DNA of 60,000 bases from positions 64,001-124,000 of the forward strand of contig RPFO01000061.1 in assembly GCA_009746045.1 (NCBI GenBank), written 5' to 3'. A program made the position numbers and the translations under genes. Below the pieces are notes generated by a model, which was given only the letters and a program-made list of their open reading frames with translations, was not told the origin of the DNA and ran no database searches. Shown here one piece after another: positions 1 through 8,260 of the stretch; the first letter of the stretch is position 1; each line of letters opens with the position of its first letter. This DNA is from Mesostigma viride (taxonomy: Eukaryota > Streptophyta > Mesostigmatophyceae > Mesostigmatales > Mesostigmataceae).

Positions 1-391
1 ATGGGTCATGCAAGGGTTACCTAGACATGCTCATGACACCGTGGCATCGTGCCACCGTGCCACGTCCGTGCCAGGTGCCGTGCCACCGTGCCACCGTGCC
101 ACCGTGCCACCGTGCCACCGTGCCACCGTGCCATGCACCTCCACAACGGTACAGTACCAACCCGCGGTAACGCAACTAGTTACGCAACAAAGGTACTTTC
201 CACGGCGACCGTTCGAATGTTTGTTGCGTAACTACCAAGGACCGATACGGCCCAAAGTGGTGGCGAATTCTGTACTTGAAGTTCCGCACGAGACAGACTG
301 ACTGACTTGTTACGAGCTGACCACCGGCCCAACACGTAAAGTACGTACAGAAGTACAGAACGTAAAGAGGAGCCCCCTACATACATATTGC
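1..391. repeat. Upstream region with CCACCGTGC minisatellite
   Basis: About ten 9-bp units of the type CCACCGTGC lie between roughly 40 and 140. The complementary unit (GGCACGGTG) recurs near 44550-44900. The segment around 150-185 (TACCAACCCGCGGTAACGCA) reappears in inverted orientation near 35683-35718, so it belongs to a dispersed repeat. No gene is recognised here; open frames across the minisatellite are low-complexity artefacts. Confidence 0.6.
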
Positions 392-1537
392 ATGGGTTGG
401 CGTCTTGACTGTTTTATTTCCAAGGTGGCGAGGTCTGCGTGCGCATGTATATTCACAGGCATCGTCTCACTTCGAAGTTCACAATCCATCCATAACTTTT
501 GCTCTAAAAGCTGGTTTCGTGGTATTATGAAGCAGATGGAAGGAATCGCCATTGAGATATTCCCGGCTGTGCTGCCGGAGCGTCGTGAAATGGCGGCGGC
601 GAGAGACGTCGTCATTTATGATTTTTACGAATATCTACAAACATTTCGCGGCTGCATTTCGGCCGTGCCCAACGTAACGATCCAGATGAACACCGAGAAG
701 AAGTTGAAGAATCTTTCGGAGGAGACGGTGCTGCTTTTGGAGGCGCGTTTTCCTGTTGAGTACCTGTCGGAGGCATTTACTGCCGTCCCCCTGCGCTTCG
801 TCTCCGCAAACGCCCTGTTGGCAGAATTTGCAGGCACGAGCGTTGCCGCTTATCTCGCAGGCATTCCTCGCCAGTCTTCGTCTCGCTACGACGTGTTTGT
901 GCGATTTACGGAGCGCGACAACGACGGCGTCTTAGTCGCGGCGTCTTTCCCCGTCACCGCGCAGGGAACTCCGGGTGACTGCGACGGGGTTTTGTTCTAT
1001 TATGACGAGAAGCCGTCCGAGGGTGGTCGTTGCGTCAAGTGTTTCAATGGTGGCGCTGGCGTCGATCTGAAGGTATGCCGGGATTGCATGGACGCAACTT
1101 ATTGCTCCTCGGAATGTCAAGCACGGCACTTTTTGCTTAATCACGAAGGCAAGTGCGAGTTGATTGCCAATGCCCGCCGTAGCGTGGACGTCTGGCGAAG
1201 GGCCAACTACAAGGAAGAGAACCCTGTGCAGCAAGCGTCTGTGCCGCAAGTGGCTGTGCCACAGGAGGCTTTGCCGCAAGTGGATGTGGCGCAAGTGGCT
1301 GTGGCGCCAGTGGCTGTGCCGGGAGTGGATGCGGCTCTCGAGGATGTGGCGCCAGTGGCATCATCTCAAGTGGCTGTGGTGCAAGTGGCCGTGCCACAAG
1401 TGGCTGTGGCGCCAGTGGCTGTGCCGGAAGTGGCTGTGGCGCAAATGGCTGAGCCGCCAGTGGCTGTGGCGCCAGGAGCTGTGCCGGTGGACGATTTTGC
1501 CGCAAAGGGATGTGGCGATGGAGAATGTGCTAAGTGA
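392..1537 (+). CDS. MYND-type zinc-finger protein with Val/Ala/Pro repeat tail
   Basis: This frame encodes 381 residues. Residues about 218-257 carry a MYND pattern: paired cysteines CVKC and CRDC, then YCSSECQ, a His and a final Cys (HEGKC). MYND fingers usually mediate protein-protein contacts, often with proline-rich partners, so a regulatory or scaffold role is an inference. The N-terminal 215 residues match no family I recognise. From about residue 283 the tail is a degenerate repeat of PQVAV/APVAV units encoded by 12-bp steps (1240-1490). The first 45 residues look unlike the rest, and Met codons at 527 or 536 (MEGIAIEIF) are equally plausible starts. No intron is evident. A MYND-containing ankyrin or SET protein is unlikely because neither domain is visible. 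Confidence 0.72.
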   Translation: MGWRLDCFISKVARSACACIFTGIVSLRSSQSIHNFCSKSWFRGIMKQMEGIAIEIFPAVLPERREMAAARDVVIYDFYEYLQTFRGCISAVPNVTIQMNTEKKLKNLSEETVLLLEARFPVEYLSEAFTAVPLRFVSANALLAEFAGTSVAAYLAGIPRQSSSRYDVFVRFTERDNDGVLVAASFPVTAQGTPGDCDGVLFYYDEKPSEGGRCVKCFNGGAGVDLKVCRDCMDATYCSSECQARHFLLNHEGKCELIANARRSVDVWRRANYKEENPVQQASVPQVAVPQEALPQVDVAQVAVAPVAVPGVDAALEDVAPVASSQVAVVQVAVPQVAVAPVAVPEVAVAQMAEPPVAVAPGAVPVDDFAAKGCGDGECAK

Positions 1538-2820
1538 AACAACCTTGGCTGGACGCATGTCATGCTAACCCTTCTGTGACCCACCAAAGTGTGTGCATAC
1601 ATTATTCTGATGGAAAAACCTTTCCAACACAAGTAGAATTGATCAGCGATATGTGGAGACAACCTACAGTACGGTACTTACATGGATGTAGTGCCATGAT
1701 GAACATAAACTTCCATCGTTGCTAGAGTGTTAGGAAGCCTGGTATCATAAGACCCAACTCTCCTTATCTAAAGGCAGGCTTGCTTGCAGACATACTACGG
1801 CTTTGCAATTAAATTGGTTGACCCCTTTCAGTTGTCCACTTATTTGCTCGCTACAGCATGCATGTATATAAAGTGAATGACTGCTATATACTTGATGCAG
1901 GAGATTTAGGTTCATATTGGAAGGAACATGCTACATCTAGCCGTGCTAGCCGGCGGGCTAGCCGTGCCCTCCGTCGTGGGGCCCGGGGTGTCTAGCCTTT
2001 CATCGTACTAGTATAGTTTAGGTTGACTGTGCATTAGTTTGTATTAAGTGAAACATTAGTTTGTAGGCTGCATTGCATGCACGGGCGGTCATATTGCTGG
2101 GGGCCCCATGTCTCGCCTTAACCCTCCTTCCCGATGCCATGAGGACTTTTATACTCATAGTGGAAGTCATATCACATTGTGGCAAGACATTGTCTTGGCA
2201 CATGAGCCTGCCCCTGTGGGCAAACCCCCCACCACAGGGCGGGGCAAGCGCAAGGCTAGAAAGGTTTAGAGTAGATTAGAATAGATGGCCCCCTTTGGGC
2301 CCCGCGGTTCAGCTTCCACCCACCCCCACCCCCCACTGGAATATGTGCTACATGGCCCCCCAGCGGAGGCATGTTATAATTTAATTAAATTTAAAATTAA
2401 AATCACATTGTACATGCTCCCACTAACATACTCAATTAAACATCACTCAATTAATGAGTTAGGGTAGTGATGCTGGTATTACCCCTACCATAACCATGGA
2501 ACTCAACCTCAGGCCTCCAATGTTTATCAAGTTAGTTGTCTAACTTAATAAATCAAGCCAAGTGATGGTACCATCTACACTAGCTATGGTTGTCAAGCCC
2601 AAGTCACCATTTGATACACGCCAAGTGATGTTACCATGTACCCTTACCATGGTGGTCAAGACAAAGTGAACAACAATGCTTTAGGCAAGTCATGTTGCCA
2701 TTACCTTAACCATGCTTGTCCAGCCCAAGTTACTAACTATTATTATTTACCCAGCAAAGAAGGGGTTACCATTATATTAATTCTAATCATGTCACAAGTA
2801 TTAATGTTCATGTATGTTTA
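1538..2820. other. Non-coding intergenic stretch
   Basis: No gene is supported. Between about 2540 and 2800 there are loose repeats built on CCAAGTGATGTTACCATGTA and related phrases (degenerate, roughly 80-100 bp spacing). The segment 1939-1995 contains a short GC-rich inverted motif around GCTAGCC. Nothing else is recognised. Confidence 0.4.
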
Positions 2821-2825
2821 ACCAA

Positions 2826-2988
2826 GTGTCGGCGCTAGTACAAGTATGTACTGTACATATGTATGTGGTGGCGTGATCCACAACGTCGTTGTGGGTCACG
2901 CTCCACTTCGCAGTGCACTCCCGGGTACACACGGGTGTACACTCTGGGTGTACACGGGTGTACACGCCGGGTGTATTCTGTAGAAAGT
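2826..2988. repeat. Fold-back element remnant FB1
   Basis: Truncated member of the fold-back family seen complete at 34423-34896. It holds one hairpin, CCACAACGTCGTTGTGG (an odd-length palindrome) flanked by GTGATC/GTGGGTCAC arms. A run of GGGTGTACAC palindromes follows at 2930-2985. Non-coding. Confidence 0.65.
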
Positions 2989-3208
2989 TCATAAGTTCAC
3001 CAGTACCTAGTTGTAATAATGTACGAGTATTAACTAAGATTATCGTAGGACTTAGGAGGCGAGATTCGCAACACTGACTAACCCCCTTAATATAACTCTG
3101 TCGGATAACCGGCGTGGGAATAAACTGACTGACTGACTAACCTAAAGTGCACGCTAATCCCCAGTAAACCTGTCAGCATGTGCATGGGAGACACATGTAC
3201 GCGGTCAG
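2989..3208. other. Flank of CopA1, no gene
   Basis: AT-rich flank. It contains ATTCGCAACACTGACTAACC at about 3065-3084, which recurs near 19130-19149 downstream of another fold-back copy. The last five bases before the LTR (3209-3213, TACTC) are the CopA1 target site. Confidence 0.4.
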
Positions 3209-3213
3209 TACTC

Positions 3214-3744
3214 TGTCAGGATATGCCCCAATATGCCTGACAGTCTTTTTATTGAGTGTGCTAGTTTCGGGTATACCGGAACTTATATGACTACTTTCTT
3301 CTACATTTTACTAAATATATTAGTTAGCTAAATATATTAGTTAGCTGACATCCGTACCCTAGTGGTACTGTAACCAGTGGTACTGTAGCCAGTGGTACTG
3401 TAGCCGTCTGACAAAATTTGCCTGGCTCCGCGCTACGCGCCGACCCTATGTTCACTAAGTGCTGCCCTGGAGGCGCAATGTCCTTGTACTTGCATACTAG
3501 TGATCTGACGCATCATTTTAGTGTTGATGTAAGCCACCCACTTGTGTGTGGCGGCTGGATGCACTTTAACTTATACCGTAGATTATTTCCAGATCGACGG
3601 ATACTGCGACAGTGTGTTTTTCCACTTAATGTTGCCCCTGCAATTGTCATGGCTACCCGTTTGTACGCCGACTCAAAGTCAATATATAAAATCAGTAAAG
3701 CATTATTCGATCTTTAAGCCTGCCACCTGTCTTACATTTTGACA
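3214..3744 (+). repeat. CopA1 5' LTR (531 bp)
   Basis: Ends are TGTCA...TGACA. It contains tandem ATATTAGTTAGCTAA units (about 3315-3345). Three copies of a 15-bp GTACTGTAGCCAGTG-type repeat follow at about 3360-3405; CopA2 and CopA3 have four copies, which explains their 546-bp LTRs. A conserved 99-codon open frame at 3418-3717 occurs in every LTR copy; I regard it as a by-product of sequence identity, not a gene. Confidence 0.93.
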
Positions 3745-3759
3745 TGGTATCGAGCGGGG
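3745..3759 (+). promoter_or_regulatory. Primer-binding site of CopA1
   Basis: TGGTATCGAGCGGGG begins at the first base after the LTR, the usual position of a tRNA primer-binding site. The leading TGG pairs with a tRNA CCA end. The same bases follow the 5' LTR of CopA2 in inverted orientation (ending at 17651). Which tRNA primes is not determined. Confidence 0.75.
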
Positions 3760-4058
3760 TGGCCTACTAAATTGCTGAAACTGGTCCGATTTATCGGGCA
3801 AATTGACTCCCTGAATCCGACGTCGGCACTTTATGCCAGTCGTGCATATCCTAGACGGGCTTCCCTGTATCGAAATTCAAGAACTCCAGTATTTAGACGA
3901 TCGTCTCTACCTCGTATTTGCTGTTCTCAACCATCGTCGCATATTAGTCTTAATCTTTACCATTACGGATTGAGCGTCTCCGGCTTTCTCGGCTGTCTCC
4001 AGATTTTCACCTTGCCGAGACTCGGTTGTGACCAGATTTTAACCTTGCCGAGACAATC

Positions 4059-5129
4059 ATGTCCGCAGCCGCGACAGCAGCAGCTACGAAAGCGACGAAA
4101 GATCTCAACATCTTACAGGCCTGCAAAAATATTACACAGTTCGACGGCCTCGACCCAGTAAAGTGGGATAACACGAAGATTCTTTTTCTGGCCGTAGTGA
4201 CAGCATTCGGGATGCTGTCTGTCCTGCTTGGCACCGAGGTCAATGAGGAACGCGACCTGATTCTTTTTGCGGCCCTTTGTCAGTGCCTCGTTGGACCGGC
4301 ACTCAAAGTGGCAAACAGTGTTACTCAGAAAACTGGCAGCGTGGCATATCATCGCATCTGTGAAGAATATGAGCATCTCAAACTGCAGATGAGCAACCGG
4401 CGAGCACTACGCCGCAAGCTAAATCGAATGAAGCTGGAACCCGGCGTCACAATGCGGCAATATATAACCGACGGGGAATTAACTTATAACGACCTGATCG
4501 CCACCGGCGCCAAAATGGCACCCGAGGATCTGGCCGAGAATCTGCTCGCCGGCGTGACCGAGGAGTTGCTACCGTCCCTTGCACAATTGAACCTTGGGGA
4601 CGGTATCACCCTACAGGAAACTAAGGCGGCCCTTCTTAAGGCCTGGGACCTTGTGCACGGTAACAAAGATTCCGCGGAGGCCACCGGGGTGTATCATACC
4701 TCCCACTCTGGACGCGGTGGCCGTGGCACCGGCCGTGGCAGGGGGCGTGGCGGTCACAATGGCGGGACCCAGCGGCCCAGCTGCACCCACTGCGGTCGCA
4801 CCTCTCATCAGGAGCCCACCTGCTGGTGGAAGTACCCTCACCTACGGAACACTCGCGGCAACACCGGCGGGCCCGCCGCCCACCACACCACCGACACCCC
4901 ACCGGCGCCCTCCCACGAGGCCCACGACCTCCCCCCGGTTTCTGCTTCTAAACGTCTTATCCAGCTCCCCCGGGACAGGGAACAAGGGGTAGCAGCCAGC
5001 TGGGCCCAGCTAGCACCAGACGTGGGCCCTGGAGCTTTTCAACCTGCACTGCAGCAGGCGACAGCAGCCAGCCCCCCCAACCCGTCCTCTGGCCCTCCTG
5101 CATTGCTAGCGGCTAGTCGCCCACCCTGA
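4059..5129 (+). CDS. CopA1 Gag protein with CCHC zinc knuckle
   Basis: The 356-residue Gag is the only sizeable protein of this element family. Residues about 1-220 form a helical, copia-Gag-like region (ITQFDGLDPVKW near the start). Residues about 225-245 are an RGG-type basic stretch (RGGRGTGRGRGRGG), followed by a CCHC knuckle, CTHCGRTSHQEPTC. The tail is Pro/Ala/Gln-rich. Gag proteins package element RNA into virus-like particles in the cytoplasm; that role is inferred from the family. The start MSAAATAAATKATKD is the first Met after the primer-binding site and is identical in CopA2. The frame is open in this copy, in contrast to CopA2, which shifts at a C run. No protease motif is present. 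Confidence 0.88.
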   Translation: MSAAATAAATKATKDLNILQACKNITQFDGLDPVKWDNTKILFLAVVTAFGMLSVLLGTEVNEERDLILFAALCQCLVGPALKVANSVTQKTGSVAYHRICEEYEHLKLQMSNRRALRRKLNRMKLEPGVTMRQYITDGELTYNDLIATGAKMAPEDLAENLLAGVTEELLPSLAQLNLGDGITLQETKAALLKAWDLVHGNKDSAEATGVYHTSHSGRGGRGTGRGRGRGGHNGGTQRPSCTHCGRTSHQEPTCWWKYPHLRNTRGNTGGPAAHHTTDTPPAPSHEAHDLPPVSASKRLIQLPRDREQGVAASWAQLAPDVGPGAFQPALQQATAASPPNPSSGPPALLAASRPP

Positions 5130-5519
5130 CAGACGTGACAGGTGCAGGTCTTCATGCCAGCAGCCAGCAGTGACCAGTACTGCAGTACCAGCATCAACCA
5201 GTCAACCTGTGTTCTTTTCTCCTGTGGCGCACTCCCAGGGACACCTGGGGGCCACCGGATGTCTTTCCAGGGTCCCAGCATTTTACCAGCAACAGCAGCA
5301 ACAACCAAGTTTTTTCGAGGGTCCCCGGCATTCTCCCAGCAACAGCCACTGTGGCGCACTCCCAGGGACACCTGGGGGCTACAGTCATCAGTCTCCTCTC
5401 AGCTCCAACCAGATAGCCGTGTAAGGGGGGTGCCAGGGGAGTGTACCCGGCTATACCCTCACTAGCTATAGGTCTCTCTGAGCAAGGGGGGGGAACAGGC
5501 ACATTGTATGCAAGGGGGG
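5130..5519 (+). other. CopA1 3' internal region and polypurine tract
   Basis: This segment is conserved in all three CopA copies. It contains a duplicated GCGCACTCCCAGGGACACC motif (about 5226 and 5352) and a CAG/CAA-rich stretch encoding poly-Gln in one frame (5170-5424). That open frame is conserved but has no recognised domain and may be a continuation of Gag after a frameshift. AAGGGGGG at 5512-5519 is the polypurine tract. Confidence 0.6.
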
Positions 5520-5625
5520 TGTCAGGATATGCCCCAATATGCCTGACAGTCTTTTTATTGAGTGTGCTAGTTTCGGGTATACCGGAACTTATATGACTAC
5601 TTTCTTCTACATTTTACTAAATATA
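5520..5625 (+). repeat. CopA1 3' LTR, upstream part
   Basis: The first 106 bp of the 3' LTR, interrupted by LINE-a after CTAAATATA. The other part resumes at 11334. Confidence 0.92.
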
Positions 5626-5633
5626 AATTTGGG

Positions 5634-5930
5634 CATTTTGGGCTCCAGATTTAAATGCAACGTGCGGTTTGAGGCAGGGGAAAACATGCGTGGACGATAG
5701 GAATTATAGCACCGGCGGGCTTCAAAGTGCCGGACGGCAGGCGGTACCACCATTCCGTGGCAGCTTGGCCCAGTTTGCAACCGGCTGGCACACGTTTTCA
5801 GTGCATTTTGGGCTCCAGATTTAAATGCAACGTGCGGTTTGAGGCAGGGGAAAACATGCGTGGACGATAGGAATTATAGCACCGGCGGGCTTCAAAGTGC
5901 CGGACGGCAGGCGGTACCGCGACCGCAGCG
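5634..5930 (+). repeat. LINE-a 5' UTR tandem monomers (170-bp period)
   Basis: The block starting GCATTTTGGGCTCCAGATTT occurs at about 5633 and again at about 5803, exactly 170 bp apart. About 120 bp are near identical up to GGACGGCAGGCGGTACC. This resembles the promoter monomers of some mammalian L1 elements, so a promoter role is plausible but inferred. Confidence 0.8.
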
Positions 5931-6026
5931 CGTTGGGGGGCTGCCGCCCCCCAAACCCCCCGCGTGGGGGGCTCCGCCCCCCACACCCCCCGCCCCCCCC
6001 CTCGGTGGCTGCCACGCCTGCCCTGA

Positions 6027-6600
6027 TTGTTCATGGACGACCCACGACCCCCTTCGCCCAACGGCTCCCCCGCTCCCCGGTTGGCGCCTCGGCGGTCCTC
6101 TCGGCTTGCGGCCCTTCTTGCGGAGGTGGGCGACCCGGCTGCGGGGGGCTCGGGCGCCCCGGTCTCCCCCTCCTTGGTCTGCGAGGTCTGCCGGAGCGGG
6201 CACCGCGGGCACCACATGTTAGTTTGTGATGCTTGCAATTCCGGGTGGCACTTGCAGTGTCTTACTCCCCGGCTCTACCGGGTCCCGCCGGGCTCCTGGA
6301 CGTGCCCGCGCTGTCCCCCCCGGCGGGCCCCCGGGCTGCCCTCCCCGCTGGGTGCTCCGGCCCCCTGCCCCGTGTGCCCCCCTGCCGAGGCCCTCGGGGC
6401 GGGCCGTGGCCTGCCCGATGGGGCCGCCGTTGCTCGGGCCCTGGCGCCCTCGGCCCCGGGGCCCCACCCGTCGCCTGGCCCCGCCGACGGGGGCGCGGCG
6501 CTGTCGCCTGGGCTGAGCCCGGCCGACCCCCGGCGGGCCTGGCGACCCCGGCGCCCGCCCCCGGCCCCTCGCTCCCCGACGCTCTGGCCTCCCTTCCCCC
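6027..6600 (+). pseudogene. LINE-a N-terminal PHD-finger segment
   Basis: The frame opens with MFMDDPRPPSP or, more likely, the second Met at 6033. About 50 residues in, it carries a C4HC3 PHD finger: CEVC, then LVCDACNSGWHLQC and SWTCPRC. PHD fingers read histone tails, so a role in chromatin targeting of the element is an inference. A Pro/Ala/Gly-rich linker follows. The frame is lost around 6500-6600, where the continuation moves to another frame within very GC-rich sequence. Only this copy reaches so far 5', so no second copy can decide whether the shift is real. Confidence 0.7.
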
Positions 6601-8260
6601 GGCCGCGGTTGGCCACCCAGCCGCCACCCCCGTCCTTGCCGCGTGGGACGGCGGCCCCCGGGCCCACGCGTTCACCTCGTGGCCGCCCTCGCACATTGTC
6701 GGCGTGGTGGGCCGCGCCACCTTTTCTTGGGCGTACTGCCCTTTGTTGCTGGACGCGGTCGGGCTCCAGGCCGCCTTCCCCTCGCTCCCTAGGCCCCCGG
6801 CCTTCCTGGCCCTAGTTGCGCAGGTGCGGGCGACATTTCTTTCCGCCGCCCCCCCGGTGACGGCCTCGACTCTTTGGGGGTATGTCTTGGAAGGATATCA
6901 CGCCGGCTGCCGGCTGCCGTGGCATCTCCCGGCCGCCCGGCAGGAAGAGCTGCTTTCCCTGGACGAGCGGGTGGGTCAGGCGGTGGTCGAGTTCGTCACG
7001 GCGGTGGCTCGAGACGCACAGGTCTCGGTGCGGGCGGCCTACCTCGCGGGCGGCGCCGACCTGGGCCTCATGTCCCCGCGGCAGCTTCGCCTCTTCTTGG
7101 ACGCCCAGGCCCCGCCTCCCGGCCCGGTTGCCAGTGGGGGCTTTCTCATCACCTCCCTCAGCCTGGCGCAGGCCGCCATGCTGCGTGTGGAGTTCGGGGC
7201 CCCCATCGCGGTTCAGGGCGGCCAGGCCATCTTGGTGGACTCGGCCGGGCGCGCCCAGCCCCTAACCGCGGGGACGCCTGTTTCTGCCTTCCTCCACGAC
7301 ATCCTGGAGTTGGCAGGCATCCCGCACGAATGGCACCCCGCGGCTGACCAACCGGTCGGCATCCTCTCGCGCGCCCAGATTGCCGCCTCCCGGGTTGCTG
7401 GGAGGCCGGCTGGGACCCGCCCCCCCCTCATGTCCGGTCCCTTCTGGAGGGGGACGACCCCGAGTCGGGCTCCTGTGCCATCTGCCTTGAGCCCTTCCGG
7501 CCGGGGGATGGCTTGTGTCGCCTGCCCGCGTGCGGCCACACATTCCATCAAGCGTGCATCGCGCGCAGCTTGCTCCACTCCGTGCCGCGCTGCCCGTTGT
7601 GCCGGGCTGTTGTGCCGCCCCCTGGGACTGCGCTTCCTCTCGGCCCGCCCCCGGTCTCGCTGGGTCCCCTGCCGGGTCCCCACCGGGCCCCGGGGCCAGC
7701 TGCCTCCCCGACCCCTCGGCCTCCGCCCCCGGCCTCGTTGCCGGGGCCTGGGGTGGTCGCGGGCGCGCTGGCGAGTCCCCCTGGGAGGGGCGCCGGCGTT
7801 CTCGATCCCCCTCCGCTGGGGGTCTCCCCGGTGGGCACTGCCTCCTCCGTGGCCCCGGCGGGCCTGCCGGGCGCTGGTCGGGTCGTGGTGCGCGCGCCTG
7901 CCGGCCCGGCTGGGGAGACGCCGCAGGCCCCACGTCCTGCCTTTGCTGGCGCCGCTCCCCGCCACTCAGCGCCCGCCGACGGCCTTCACCGGTGTGCCGT
8001 GCTGCTTCCCACGGGGTCCCCGTGTGCGGGTGTGTTCCACAACCGTAACCTCCTCTGCCAGCACCTTCGCGCTGTGCACCCCGATCTCGGCGCGGCGGAT
8101 CTGCAGGCCATGAGCTGTTACCGGTGCCCGGAAGCTCACTGCCAGCGGGTGTACTCCATTCACGGGCGCGCTCAGCACGCGCGCGCCTGTGTTGCTCAAC
8201 GGCCCCTCAACCGGCCAGCAGTCCCGGCCCCCTCCCCCCCTCCCGCCTCGGCTCCCCCGG
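6600..8260 (+). pseudogene. LINE-a central region with RING-H2 and C2H2 fingers
   Basis: From about 6600 to 7386 one frame encodes an uncharacterised globular region (for example STLWGYVLEGYHAGC). A one-base loss near 7387, compared with LINE-b, moves the frame. The next frame holds a RING-H2 finger: CAIC, then CRLPACGHTFHQACI and CPLC at about 7467-7605. RING-H2 domains usually recruit E2 ubiquitin-conjugating enzymes. A long Pro/Ala linker follows, then two C2H2-like motifs (LLCQHLRAVH near 8055 and CYRCPEAHC near 8118), which may bind nucleic acid. Another one-base difference near 8251 ends the frame. Confidence 0.75.

Noticed and set aside
3418-3717. 99-codon frame present in every CopA LTR
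   Set aside because: Conserved by LTR identity; composition is not protein-like and it lies in the LTR regulatory region.
6233-8113. Single 626-codon frame as one genuine LINE protein
   Set aside because: Only the middle (about 6600-7386) looks homologous; the start lies in the shadow of the PHD frame and the end in the shadow of the RING/C2H2 frame.
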